Notes: a model not told the origin generated them from the sequence alone. DNA of 64,000 bases from Aliivibrio sp. S4MY1 (GCF_028765545.1 NZ_JARACP010000006.1:124001-188000), one strand, 5' to 3'; numbered from the stretch's first letter, positions 1 to 8,379 are shown. Made by a program: numbers and translations.

Positions 1-85
1 CAGAACCATTAGAGCCGCCTGAAGAAGAACAACCTGATAATAATAAAGAAGCTGAGACAACAGCTGCTAAAAGAGATTTATTCAT
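1..85 (-). CDS. Lipoprotein N-terminus (partial, runs off the left edge)
   Basis: Only the first 28 codons lie in the window. The minus strand starts with ATG at 85, preceded by a good ribosome site (AGGTGA, about 7 bases upstream). The peptide has a short basic start (MNKS), a hydrophobic stretch and the lipobox L-S-G-C with Cys19, followed by a Ser/Gly/Asn-rich linker. This is a signal peptidase II substrate anchored in a membrane by the lipidated cysteine. The mature domain is outside the window, so no function can be given. The residue after Cys is Ser, so outer-membrane sorting is more likely than inner-membrane retention. Confidence 0.75.
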   Translation of the reverse strand, partial: MNKSLLAAVVSASLLLSGCSSSGGSNGS

Positions 86-477
86 AATGTATCACCTAAA
101 GTCTTATCATAATTTACTGACGCTTAAATGGGTCAGTGTAGAAAATATCACCCTTTCCATTGGCGCAATGACAGAGACTTTGTGGGCACATCAACAACCT
201 AGTACCACTGAACAAAAATCAAAACCACGCTATTTGCAAATCCATGCGAGTTATTTGTTGAGAGAGATTATGGTAATTTGAGGTAGGGATATCTAATGAT
301 GATTGCTTTTGATGATTATAAGCAATACTTATTACTTAGTTATTAATAATGCCTATCAATAACTTATAAGAAGAAAAACCCCATTTTTTAACGGTCAAAA
401 ATTAAAAAGAAATATTTGTGATGCGAATAATAGAATTAATCTAATCACTTTTAACGAGCGAAATATAAATATGAACG
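86..477. other. Intergenic stretch with a possible gene remnant
   Basis: No convincing intact gene. An open frame on the plus strand at 87-281 (64 codons) ends in a motif like LLREIMV, which faintly resembles the chorismate lyase/DUF98 type, but it has no clear ribosome site and stops early. It could be a decayed fragment or chance. The right half (300-417) is AT-rich without visible structure. Positions 418-447 carry a repeat described separately. Confidence 0.25.
418..447 (+). repeat. Short copy of the palindrome half-repeat seen at 1900
   Basis: The sequence GTGATGCGAATA, then 8 bases, then AATCTAATCA occurs here and again at 1900-1929 with the same 8-base spacing. This copy lies about 30 bp downstream of the stop codon of the CAT-like gene and lacks the mirrored right half. 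It suggests a small dispersed element or a shared protein-binding site. Confidence 0.4.
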
Positions 478-1140
478 CTATTTAACTCGCTCAAGCTGTG
501 ATGGATTATCAAACATCGCTTGTAATGTCTGTATGAATTGCCCCACGTGTAAGCCATCCATTAAACCATGATGCACTTCAATAGATAGGGGCATACGCCA
601 TTGTTCACCTTGTTGAACCAATTTCCCAAATGCCATTTTTGACACACTGTCAGGGAAGTTAACGTCTCTCGCATGAGTCATACTAGTGAAATCAATCCAT
701 GGCAATACGGTTAAATGAATCGTATTCTGCTTCATTTCTTGGCCAATGAACTGCTCTACAATAAAAGGCGTGTTCTTAATCCGCGTTTCAGCGTTGGTGG
801 CACTGGTGGTAAAGTCAGAAAACGTAGGCTCATGGTCTAAATCGCAAAAACGTACCGTATTATCATCGGCGAGTAGCGCTACACTGACGCACATAGGCGA
901 GTAAATACGTACTTCTTCACCTATCAGGCGATAGCTCATCGGTTCACATTTATTTAGCGCTTGCTGAGTTAGGTAAAGATAAGCATGAAAGAAGCGATGA
1001 TTATGCTGCTTACAATATTGGCGCAGTGCCGTTACGTCGATATTGGAACAAATGTTATACCAAGGATGACTAAAACCTTGATAAAACTTCAAATGTTGAG
1101 CTCGCGCCCACTGGCTGACATCTAGCACTTCATATGCCAT
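478..1140 (-). CDS. Chloramphenicol O-acetyltransferase-like protein (CatA family)
   Basis: A 220-residue protein of the usual CAT monomer length (about 210-220). The C-terminal part holds the catalytic signature H-H-G-L-M-D-G: the second His is the general base, and Asp-Gly closes the active site. The family forms cytoplasmic trimers that transfer acetyl from acetyl-CoA to the 3-hydroxyl of chloramphenicol or to other acceptors. Chromosomal copies are common in Vibrionaceae and need not confer high resistance. It is a single-gene unit; the only neighbour downstream is the lipoprotein gene, 390 bp away. The family call is firm, the substrate is inferred. Confidence 0.85.
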   Translation of the reverse strand: MAYEVLDVSQWARAQHLKFYQGFSHPWYNICSNIDVTALRQYCKQHNHRFFHAYLYLTQQALNKCEPMSYRLIGEEVRIYSPMCVSVALLADDNTVRFCDLDHEPTFSDFTTSATNAETRIKNTPFIVEQFIGQEMKQNTIHLTVLPWIDFTSMTHARDVNFPDSVSKMAFGKLVQQGEQWRMPLSIEVHHGLMDGLHVGQFIQTLQAMFDNPSQLERVK

Positions 1141-1307
1141 TTGATTTCCCTATTAGAGTACACTGATTTTGGTTGGGCTGATTCTATATACCTAATCGAC
1201 GTTAAGATATATTTGAATGTAGAAAAGCTCTAAGAAACGGTACAATACCCAAGTTGCAAGTTAGCAGCATAGAAACTCATTCACATAAAACCGTAAAGTA
1301 GCCCTAT

Positions 1308-1811
1308 ATGTCTAAAGATTTTAGTGTCACCACAGAATACATACTCGACAAGACTTTCTTTGCAGAGTGTTATGATCAAACTAGCCAACCAATTACTTTT
1401 CCGAAAGCCTATTTAAAAGGAATTCTCTTTTTTCTTTTTGGTGTGGCGCTATTAAAACTTGAGCTATTACCTAATGGTTACATTGGTTGGTTCTTTATTG
1501 CGTTGAGTATTATTGAAGCGTTCAGTATTTATTTTAAGAAAACGTGGTGGGTATGGCGACAATCCATCAGCTCGCTCTCTGGCAGTAAAGTGGTGTTTCA
1601 GGTTGATGCAAATGGTGTGAGTTATAAAAGCCTTAAAAACACCAAAAATTCCCGCACCATCGCTTGGAGTGATATCGACCAAGTTGAACAAAGTGATTTA
1701 GGGCTTATTTTTCATATTGGAAAACAGCGCCAATACGTCAGTAAATCGTGCTTAAATGAGGAAGAAATCGCCTTTATTTTAGAGCAGCATGAACAATCAA
1801 AAGCTGAGTAA
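1308..1811 (+). CDS. YcxB-like small membrane protein
   Basis: A 167-residue protein. An N-terminal soluble segment is followed by two adjacent hydrophobic helices around residues 35-70, then a C-terminal beta-rich domain of about 85 residues with the pattern of the YcxB-like family (a segment resembling TIAWSDIDQVEQSD). The function of the family is unknown. The gene stands alone and is followed directly by a strong terminator at 1815. The basic turn after the second helix suggests that the C-terminal domain is cytoplasmic. The family call rests on pattern only. Confidence 0.6.
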   Translation: MSKDFSVTTEYILDKTFFAECYDQTSQPITFPKAYLKGILFFLFGVALLKLELLPNGYIGWFFIALSIIEAFSIYFKKTWWVWRQSISSLSGSKVVFQVDANGVSYKSLKNTKNSRTIAWSDIDQVEQSDLGLIFHIGKQRQYVSKSCLNEEEIAFILEQHEQSKAE

Positions 1812-1814
1812 TCT

Positions 1815-1840
1815 AAGCCGCATTTTATTGCGGCTTTTTA
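1815..1840 (+). terminator. Rho-independent terminator of the YcxB-like gene
   Basis: An 8-bp perfect stem, AAGCCGCA / TGCGGCTT, with a 6-base loop and followed by T residues, starting just after the stop codon at 1811. Confidence 0.85.
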
Positions 1841-1900
1841 GCGCCTATCTAACCCATAAACACTAAATCTTACCGCCTTTAAAATAGGTTTAACTTGTTG

Positions 1901-1997
1901 TGATGCGAATAGCACCTCTAATCTAATCATTTAATGATGTGATTAGGAGGGTTAATCGCATCATTAAATGATTTGAATAAGCAGGCTATTCGCATCA
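1901..1997. repeat. 97-bp nested palindrome upstream of fic
   Basis: Two perfect inverted repeats are nested. The outer arms are TGATGCGAATAGC (1901-1913) and its complement at 1985-1997. The inner arms are AATCATTTAATGATG (1925-1939) and its complement at 1959-1973. The two gaps between outer and inner arms are both 11 bp, and GATTA/TAATC pairs occur again in the centre. The whole unit could extrude as a cruciform or fold as an RNA hairpin. It ends 43 bp before the fic start codon. It could be an operator for a dimeric regulator or a small palindromic mobile element. Confidence 0.7.
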
Positions 1998-2040
1998 TAC
2001 TGTGATTAGATTAAGCGAAATTAAATCAGAGGAAGGCATT

Positions 2041-3135
2041 ATGTGGATATGGCAGCAAGATAAATGGCCTCACTTTTATTGGAATGAACACGTTATTGAA
2101 CCGTTATTAAGGTCGGTTAGATTTAACCAAGGGCTTTTATTAGGCAAGATGACGAGTCAAGACCAAGAAAAAACCATGCTTGATACATTACTCGCCAATA
2201 TTGTCCACTCAAGCGCAATTGAAGGTGAAACGTTAAATGCGTTTTCGGTACGTTCTTCTTTAGCGAATAAATTAGGGTTAAGTGAAGAAAGGCCTTTTCC
2301 AACTACAGAGCAGACTGATGGCCTAGCCGAGATCATGCTTGATGCGGTAGATAATTTAGATACTCCTTTAACGCTTGATCGTATTTTACATTGGCATGAT
2401 CGCTTATTTCCTCAAGGTTACACCATGTTTAACCCTGTGGTGGGTGGGCAATTGCGTGGTGATGCACCTATGCAAGTGGTATCTGGCCGTATTGATCGTC
2501 CTGTGGTTCATTTTGAAGCACCAAGTAGAGACATTCTTGATGTTGAATTGAACCAGTTTATTGATTGGTTCAACACATCAAAAAGCGATGCTTCGTTAGA
2601 TCCTCTATTAAGAGCGGCAATAACGCATTTATGGTTTGTGACGCTTCATCCACTTGATGATGGTAATGGAAGAATCACTCGTCTACTTACGGATCTCGCA
2701 TTAGCGCAAGCGGAGCATCAATCGGTTCGATTCTATGCCATGTCAGTGGGTATCTTGGCGAATCGCAAAAGCTATTATGAGATTTTAGAGCAAACCCAAA
2801 AAGGGGAGTTAGATATTACCGCTTGGCTACAATGGTTTTTTGAAACTCTTAATAGTACGTTTGCAGAAGTCTTTAACGAAATAGACAGAACGATTTTTAA
2901 AACCAATTTTTGGCGCAAGGTTGATCAAACCAAGCTGACAGAAGAGCAAGTTAAAGTACTTAACCGAATGTTAGATGGGGATTTTGAAGATGGAATTAAC
3001 ACCTCTCAATACCATAAAGTTGCAAAGGTCAGTAAGCCCACTGCAACTCGGCATTTAGCAACCTTAGTTGAGCTTGGTTGTTTGGTTAAAACTGGGGCGG
3101 GTGGTCGTAGTACTCGTTATGTTTTGGGAGAGTAG
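2041..3135 (+). CDS. Fic family protein (DUF4172 + Fic + winged helix)
   Basis: The start is placed at ATG 2041 because it follows GAGGAAGG by a normal distance; the frame is open further upstream. The product is 364 residues. The N-terminus (WIWQQDKWPHF) fits the DUF4172 domain found on Fic proteins. Residues 57-62 read S-S-A-I-E-G, the alpha-inhibitory motif [S/T]xxxE[G/N], with Glu61 expected to block ATP binding. The active-site loop H-P-L-D-D-G-N-G-R starts at His203 (catalytic). The last 80 or so residues look like a winged-helix DNA-binding domain. Fic enzymes transfer AMP from ATP to target hydroxyls. The inhibitory motif within the same chain makes it a class II, self-inhibited enzyme. 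The target is unknown. The AT-rich surroundings and the neighbouring HEPN protein suggest an accessory region. Confidence 0.88.
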   Translation: MWIWQQDKWPHFYWNEHVIEPLLRSVRFNQGLLLGKMTSQDQEKTMLDTLLANIVHSSAIEGETLNAFSVRSSLANKLGLSEERPFPTTEQTDGLAEIMLDAVDNLDTPLTLDRILHWHDRLFPQGYTMFNPVVGGQLRGDAPMQVVSGRIDRPVVHFEAPSRDILDVELNQFIDWFNTSKSDASLDPLLRAAITHLWFVTLHPLDDGNGRITRLLTDLALAQAEHQSVRFYAMSVGILANRKSYYEILEQTQKGELDITAWLQWFFETLNSTFAEVFNEIDRTIFKTNFWRKVDQTKLTEEQVKVLNRMLDGDFEDGINTSQYHKVAKVSKPTATRHLATLVELGCLVKTGAGGRSTRYVLGE

Positions 3136-3341
3136 GAGTTTTGTTAGCCAAATCAAGATATCAGGGTACTTAACCGACTTATTAAATCATTTAGTATTCC
3201 GTTGAGAGTAGCTAAATATTTTTTAGATAACTCGATTTTTGATGGTTTAGGGCATCATATTAACTTTAAGAGTGGGTTAACATTAGTTAGTGGTTAGAAT
3301 TTTTTATAATTAAAGAGAAAGTTAGTAGCTAAAGGAAGTAA

Positions 3342-4724
3342 ATGAACTTTGATCAAAATTTTATAGATAGTGTTAGATGCTCTGAAATGAAAATACATTG
3401 TTTATCTGTCCGTATTTGGCAAAAGCAGATCAATGGTCTGGAACTTAATGGACATGGAACAATAACACAAAATAAATTTGGAACATTAATCTTGGAAATG
3501 GTTTGTACGAAAACTCAGTATGAACAGAGAGAGTCTCTAGAGCCTTCAATGAAATTTCCAAAAGACCATTTGAAACCAGAAGAAGAGTTGTTTGCTGAGT
3601 TCATAGACATATCAGGCAGAGCATGGGAAACACAAGGCTTTAAGCTGGAGATATCAGGGTTTCAACTATATGAAAATAAAGTTATCTATGCCCCTTTGTT
3701 GTATATATCTTCGGAAGAGATCCGAGAAGAAAGTACTGACAGTCCATACTTGCACTTTGAGTTTGAACAGTCTATTGATATACCTTTCAATAAAAGTAAT
3801 CGAACTATATCAACCGCAACTGGTTCAGAATCATTTGGATTCAATGAACTTAATTTTGAGATAGAAAATATAGAAGTGAGGATTGTTAATGAGGCTGAAT
3901 ATCGCTTTGTCAAAGCTAGCGGTGACTTTGTCCCAAAAGATTTTGAACTGTGCGTCAGGTTTTTTCTTAACTTTTCGTGTGGAGTTTTAATTCAACCTTA
4001 CATTCTTTTTACAAATATTAGGAATGTATCTCAATGTATAATTCGAAGCTTTAACAACCAAATATTACATAAGCGTTCGACAAATCCGATCCCAAGTAAT
4101 ATTCAAATTCCCGAAGGAAGAGATAATTATAGTATTGATTTATTGCAACGATTTTTAATCTTACAATCCGAAAATATTAAGTATTTTAATTGCTTAAATA
4201 ATCAGTGGGAACGTGTGTGGCGTGGGTTTAATTCGTCAGATGACATTGCTGAGTTAGTATTATCAGTTGCTGTCGAGGGAATTTTAAATGACATTTACAT
4301 ACCAGATTTTAAGCTTCATAGGCTAGATGAAGATTTAGTTGAAACAATAAAAAAGATAAAGGTGAAATTAAAAACGCTCGATATTGAGCCTGAACATTTA
4401 AGCCGTTTGGTATCAAGTATTTCTTATTGGAAAAATATTACAGCTGCTAAAGCGCTTGATATTTTAATATCAGAGTCTGTTTTAGGTGGGAATGATAAGA
4501 AACTATGGAATAAAATTCGTAATGCTAGTGCTCACCCGATATCTAAGGATACGAATCATATAGAAGAACAGCAAAAAAGGGATGATTTATATTCATGTAT
4601 AGATATCTTTCATAAATTGGTATTGAACGTGCTTGCGTATTCAGGGCCAGTGACGTTATTCTCGTTAGATTATAGGAATGCTGTGTATTGGGAGCATCAA
4701 CAAGTTCTTGGTATTTCAAGTTAA
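3342..4724 (+). CDS. Unrecognised protein with C-terminal HEPN-like RX4H motif
   Basis: A 460-residue cytoplasmic protein with start ATG at 3342 behind AAAGGAAG. The first 250 or so residues are beta-rich and not recognised. The C-terminal 170 residues are alpha-helical and end in K-I-R-N-A-S-A-H-P, with Arg393 and His398 spaced as in the RX4H ribonuclease motif of HEPN domains. This layout (large N-terminal sensor-like domain plus C-terminal HEPN) is that of ApeA-type abortive-infection proteins, but I see no decisive match. Codon use is AT-rich (many ATA, AGA and TTA), unlike secDF next door, which suggests acquisition. A terminator follows at 4881. HEPN call moderate, defence role inferred. 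Confidence 0.5.
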   Translation: MNFDQNFIDSVRCSEMKIHCLSVRIWQKQINGLELNGHGTITQNKFGTLILEMVCTKTQYEQRESLEPSMKFPKDHLKPEEELFAEFIDISGRAWETQGFKLEISGFQLYENKVIYAPLLYISSEEIREESTDSPYLHFEFEQSIDIPFNKSNRTISTATGSESFGFNELNFEIENIEVRIVNEAEYRFVKASGDFVPKDFELCVRFFLNFSCGVLIQPYILFTNIRNVSQCIIRSFNNQILHKRSTNPIPSNIQIPEGRDNYSIDLLQRFLILQSENIKYFNCLNNQWERVWRGFNSSDDIAELVLSVAVEGILNDIYIPDFKLHRLDEDLVETIKKIKVKLKTLDIEPEHLSRLVSSISYWKNITAAKALDILISESVLGGNDKKLWNKIRNASAHPISKDTNHIEEQQKRDDLYSCIDIFHKLVLNVLAYSGPVTLFSLDYRNAVYWEHQQVLGISS

Positions 4725-4880
4725 TAGTTTAATTGCCTTTTTGCGTCTAATAAAACTAAATGCATAGTTCTAGTTTGTTTATTTTTGTCCAATAGTGAGC
4801 AAAACACCAAAAGATAAATGCAATAACTACAACACCACCCACAAAAAAGGGATCTAGCCTAAACCAGCTCCCCCAACATC

Positions 4881-4906
4881 AAGCCGCATTCCCTGCGGCT
4901 TTTTAC
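4881..4906 (+). terminator. Terminator between the HEPN-like gene and secF
   Basis: Stem AAGCCGCA / TGCGGCTT with a 5-base loop and a T run on the plus strand. It lies between convergent genes. The stem bases match the terminator at 1815. The minus strand lacks a T run after the stem, so it mainly serves the plus-strand gene. Confidence 0.75.
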
Positions 4907-4926
4907 TATCTATCTAAACCTAACTC

Positions 4927-5826
4927 TTACGGCTCTTCCGAAATCGGTTTTGGCTTGTAGTGCTCTGAATTCAAACCAAAGTACTCAGGTAAACTTGTAC
5001 CTACTGAGATAGAAGACCAAGTACCCGTCACGATACCGATGAACATCGCAATCGCAAAGCCTTCTAGTGGACCGCCACCCAATAACCATAAAGAACCAAC
5101 AGTGATTAGGGTAGTTCCTGATGTCACCATAGTACGAGAGAAGGTTGCCGCAACCGCTTCGTTATTTACTTCTTGGATAGATAACTCAGGCTTGGCAATT
5201 AATAGCTCACGAATTCTATCTGCAATGATGATAGAGTCATTCAACGAGTAACCTAAAATCGCCAAAATAGCGGCTAGGGTGGTTAAGTTAAACTCCATTT
5301 GAGTCGCAGCAAAGAAACCAAGCACAAACACGATATCGTGGGTTAGGGCAAACAAAGAGCCAGAAGCCAAACGCCATTCAAAGCGGTAGCTTAAGTACGC
5401 TAATATAACCAAAACCGACACTAATAACGCCATGCCGCCTTGCTCAGTTAGCTCTTGGCCTACTTGTGGACCAACGATACTGGTGTTCAATACTTGAATA
5501 TCGGTATGCAGCGGAGCAAGTACCTCAGTCAGCGGTGGAAGTTCAACGCCTTTTGGTGGAATCGCATAACGCAACACCCAACGACCCGGCTCACCAGAGG
5601 CAATCACCGCCACATCTTGTTTAAAGCTTGCATCTAATAATGGCGCAATTTCACTGCTTGTGATTTTGCTATCAATTTGAACTTCACTCACGATACCGCC
5701 AGTGAAATCTAAGCCCCAGTTAAGGCCTTTCATAGCTATCATCGATAATGCAAAAATCATTAAACCGATAGAAACCACACTCGTCATGTGACGCCATTTT
5801 GTTGCATTTTTCATATTTATAAACAT
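4927..5826 (-). CDS. secF: Protein translocase subunit SecF
   Basis: A 299-residue inner-membrane protein of the RND superfamily. It has one N-terminal membrane helix, a periplasmic domain (about residues 35-120) and a five-helix bundle. The signature L-D-F-T-G-G near residue 40 and the segment around G-Y-S-L-N-D-S-I-I-I-A-D-R-I-R are typical SecF. With SecD it uses the ion gradient to pull substrates out of SecYEG on the periplasmic side. It begins 4 bp after the secD stop, so it is co-translated with secD. ATG at 5826 or a second ATG 12 bp further in could be used. No yajC is present, so this is probably the second secDF set of a vibrio. Confidence 0.95.
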   Translation of the reverse strand: MFINMKNATKWRHMTSVVSIGLMIFALSMIAMKGLNWGLDFTGGIVSEVQIDSKITSSEIAPLLDASFKQDVAVIASGEPGRWVLRYAIPPKGVELPPLTEVLAPLHTDIQVLNTSIVGPQVGQELTEQGGMALLVSVLVILAYLSYRFEWRLASGSLFALTHDIVFVLGFFAATQMEFNLTTLAAILAILGYSLNDSIIIADRIRELLIAKPELSIQEVNNEAVAATFSRTMVTSGTTLITVGSLWLLGGGPLEGFAIAMFIGIVTGTWSSISVGTSLPEYFGLNSEHYKPKPISEEP

Positions 5827-5829
5827 AAC

Positions 5830-7653
5830 TTAAACCCTAACATCATGACGAGAATCACGACCCCAAACTAAATTGATAATGGCACGTGACGCGAAGATGC
5901 CGGTGAACATACTGGTTAATAGACCTAAGCCCAGAGTTAATGCAAAGCCTTGGATAGGGCCGTTACCGATAGTGTATAGAACCACTGCGGTAATCATTGT
6001 GGTGAAGTTGGCATCGAAAATGGTACCAAATGCACTACTAAAGCCTCTATCAATGGCTTGAGCCAATGTTCGACCTTCTTTCTGTTTATCTTTAATACGC
6101 TCAAATATCAGTACGTTGGTATCTACCGCCATACCTACGGTCAGTACAAGACCTGCAATACCCGGAAGCGTAAGAACCGCACCCGGAATAAGCGCAAGCA
6201 GACCAAATAGCATCACCATGTTGCCAATCAGTGCAATGTTGGCAACCCAGCCTAAACGACGATACCACACCGCCATAAACAGCAGCGTTAAACCAAGACC
6301 AAGACCTAAAGCGGCAAAACCATTTTGGATGTTTTCAGCACCTAGCGTTGGACCAATAGTACGTTCTTCAACGATGGTTACTGGTGCAGTTAATGAACCA
6401 GCACGTAGAAGCAGAGCAAGCTCTTGAGATTCTTGAAGAGAACCAGAGCCTGTGATTCTAAAACGGCTACCTAGTTGACTTTGAATTGTCGCCACACTGA
6501 TGATTTGGTTACTTTGCTCTGTGTTACCTGCGCTATCACGGCTGTATTCGTTGTATGAGGTTGCCATTGGCTTGCCGACATTGTGACGAGAGAACTCAGA
6601 CATGATTTTGCCGCCTGAACTATCAAGAACAATGTTTACTTCCGCCATGCCCATTTCGCCAAGGCTAGCGCGAGCATCAACAATGTGATCACCCGTTAGC
6701 ACTGGTTTTCTGCCTACGCGAACTGGTTGGCCGTTTTGATCAGGAACGATCATTGTGCTGCCAGTGCCTTGTTCTTTTACTGCGTAGAAAGCAAGACTTG
6801 CTGTCGCACCAATAACGTTTTTCGCAGCAGCTGGATCTTGAACGCCCGGAAGCTCGATACGAATGCGGTTTTCACCTTGGCGTTGAACCAGTGCTTCGGT
6901 AATACCTAACTCTTCAATACGGCTACGCATGGTTTGAAGGTTTTGCTGTACCGTTAGGTTACGTACGGCAATTTTTTCATCTTCTTTAAGCGTTAATTTA
7001 AGATCAAAATCGTCGCCGCTAGTCACTTGCCAAGTTGGGTAGTTTTTATGGATAAACTGACGAGCAGCGTGGCTAGCTTCTTCTGATGGCAAACGCACCA
7101 CTAAGCTATCACTGCCTTCTTTTTGGAATCGAACGGAACGAATGCGTTCTTCACGCAGCTCTTGTTTTAAAGAATCAGACAGCTCGTTACGTTGTGCTTG
7201 GTAAACTTGGTTTACATCAACATCGAGTAAGAATTGCACACCACCACGTAAATCAAGGCCAAGTTTGATTGGTTCAAAGCCCATATTTTGCAACCAAGCA
7301 GGTGCCGCTGGCGCAAGAGAGAGTGCTAATGTTGTGCCTTTTTTACTGTCATCAATCACAGAGGCCAGTACGTCTTTAGCGGCAACTTGTTGTGCTTCAT
7401 CTTGCAAAATAACGATGGTTTTATCGCCTTTTTGCTCGATGCGTTTTACGTTAATGCCTTGTTCTGTCAGGGTGTTTTGTAGCGAGACAACCGTTGGGAT
7501 TTGTCCTTCTTTGTTGGTGATTTGCACGGCGGCATCTTCACCATACCAAGTCGGGATCGCACTCAGTAGTAGAATTACAAGGGTCGTAATAAGTACGATG
7601 TATTTCCATTTAGAATAATGGTTCAGTCGTTGTATTGGTTGTTTTCTTTGCAT
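5830..7653 (-). CDS. secD: Protein translocase subunit SecD
   Basis: A 607-residue inner-membrane protein with an N-terminal helix, a large periplasmic P1 domain (about residues 50-430) and five C-terminal helices. The conserved motif G-L-D-L-R-G-G is at about residue 133, and A-V-D-T-N-V-L-I-F-E-R-I-K-D lies in the membrane domain. It acts with SecF in proton- or sodium-driven export. The ATG at 7653 has a strong ribosome site (GAGGTGA). That site is complementary to the vemP stop region, so translation is probably controlled by VemP arrest. It is not preceded by yajC or tgt, unlike the primary secDF operon of enterobacteria. Confidence 0.96.
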   Translation of the reverse strand: MQRKQPIQRLNHYSKWKYIVLITTLVILLLSAIPTWYGEDAAVQITNKEGQIPTVVSLQNTLTEQGINVKRIEQKGDKTIVILQDEAQQVAAKDVLASVIDDSKKGTTLALSLAPAAPAWLQNMGFEPIKLGLDLRGGVQFLLDVDVNQVYQAQRNELSDSLKQELREERIRSVRFQKEGSDSLVVRLPSEEASHAARQFIHKNYPTWQVTSGDDFDLKLTLKEDEKIAVRNLTVQQNLQTMRSRIEELGITEALVQRQGENRIRIELPGVQDPAAAKNVIGATASLAFYAVKEQGTGSTMIVPDQNGQPVRVGRKPVLTGDHIVDARASLGEMGMAEVNIVLDSSGGKIMSEFSRHNVGKPMATSYNEYSRDSAGNTEQSNQIISVATIQSQLGSRFRITGSGSLQESQELALLLRAGSLTAPVTIVEERTIGPTLGAENIQNGFAALGLGLGLTLLFMAVWYRRLGWVANIALIGNMVMLFGLLALIPGAVLTLPGIAGLVLTVGMAVDTNVLIFERIKDKQKEGRTLAQAIDRGFSSAFGTIFDANFTTMITAVVLYTIGNGPIQGFALTLGLGLLTSMFTGIFASRAIINLVWGRDSRHDVRV

Positions 7654-7655
7654 AA

Positions 7656-7768
7656 TAATTTCACCTCACATACGAAGTTGCGTATGCGAAAAAGTCACAA
7701 ATCTAGCTAGTTCGTAATAAACGAATAATAACTAAGTGATAAATCAATGGATTTTGGGTGTGAAATTA
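7656..7768 (-). promoter_or_regulatory. vemP-secD translational switch (anti-SD pairing plus hairpin)
   Basis: In the minus-strand mRNA, nine bases at the vemP stop codon (plus strand 7760-7768, GTGAAATTA) are perfectly complementary to the secD ribosome-site region (7656-7664). Between them a local hairpin, CGCATACG / CGTATGTG (plus strand 7681-7688 and 7667-7674, one G-U pair), abuts the AGGTGA. A ribosome stalled near the end of vemP would cover the first strand and free the secD site. This matches the published Vibrio alginolyticus mechanism in outline. The pairing itself is read directly from the sequence. Confidence 0.7.
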
Positions 7769-8302
7769 AGCGTGTGGGTATAACCGCTGGCTGTAGAGAA
7801 GGTTACTTTCCTTCCAAGCCGAAATTCGTGAGGTAGATGAATAGGTGTTTAATGCCCAATTGACCGTTGGTTTTGGTTTTTCTTGATAACCAATGGTTAA
7901 TTGTTCAGCGGGGATTGCTGGGATCTCTAGTGCTAACTCATAAACAGGAAAGACTTCTTCTGGCTCATGACGAGCTAAATTCGCCATACGAGAAGAATAG
8001 GCGATGCCTAAATTAACGTCGTGGCTTTGAGATGCATTTTGAGAGTGTAATGCTGTTGGGTCAGTTTGAGCGTTGTCGATGGCACACGTAGAGAAATCAA
8101 TCGATAGAATAGAAGAGCTATCAACAGAAAGTGTCACAGGAACGGTAGAATGTTGCTCAATGGTCAATTCTGAGAAGTCACTGTAGCTATTTTGATGATA
8201 TGCAGATGCCTGAGCAAGCGAGCTTACCCCAAAGCAAAGACAAATTATCAATAATCGAAACAGTTGAACCACGAAAAACCCAATGATGTGCAAATAGACC
8301 AT
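7766..8302 (-). CDS. vemP: VemP-type export-monitoring arrest peptide
   Basis: A secretory peptide directly upstream of secDF. It has an N-terminal hydrophobic signal (LLIICLCFGVSSLAQA, then SAYHQ), a weakly conserved middle, and a C-terminal segment R-I-S-A-W-K-E-S-N-L-L-Y about 10 residues before the end. The V. alginolyticus VemP arrest motif, from memory, reads R-I-S-G-W-K-E-T-N-A-M-Y, so the match covers the residues needed for stalling. VemP stalls its own ribosome until its export is pulled by the Sec machinery. A stall unmasks the secD ribosome site and raises SecDF. The start is uncertain: ATG 8302 is used here; GTG 8272 gives a neater signal peptide and a length (168) nearer the known 159. 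Neither has a strong ribosome site. Confidence 0.85.
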   Translation of the reverse strand: MVYLHIIGFFVVQLFRLLIICLCFGVSSLAQASAYHQNSYSDFSELTIEQHSTVPVTLSVDSSSILSIDFSTCAIDNAQTDPTALHSQNASQSHDVNLGIAYSSRMANLARHEPEEVFPVYELALEIPAIPAEQLTIGYQEKPKPTVNWALNTYSSTSRISAWKESNLLYSQRLYPHA

Positions 8303-8379
8303 CGCATCGTATTCGATGAACGGCCTTGCTGGCAAGAACAAATTAATAAATTAAAAAACAATATGTGCTTTTTTCTTAA

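Noticed and set aside
87-281. 64-codon open frame right of the lipoprotein gene as a gene
   Set aside because: No ribosome site, overlaps the promoter region of the divergent lipoprotein gene, and only a faint end motif. Kept as a possible remnant only.
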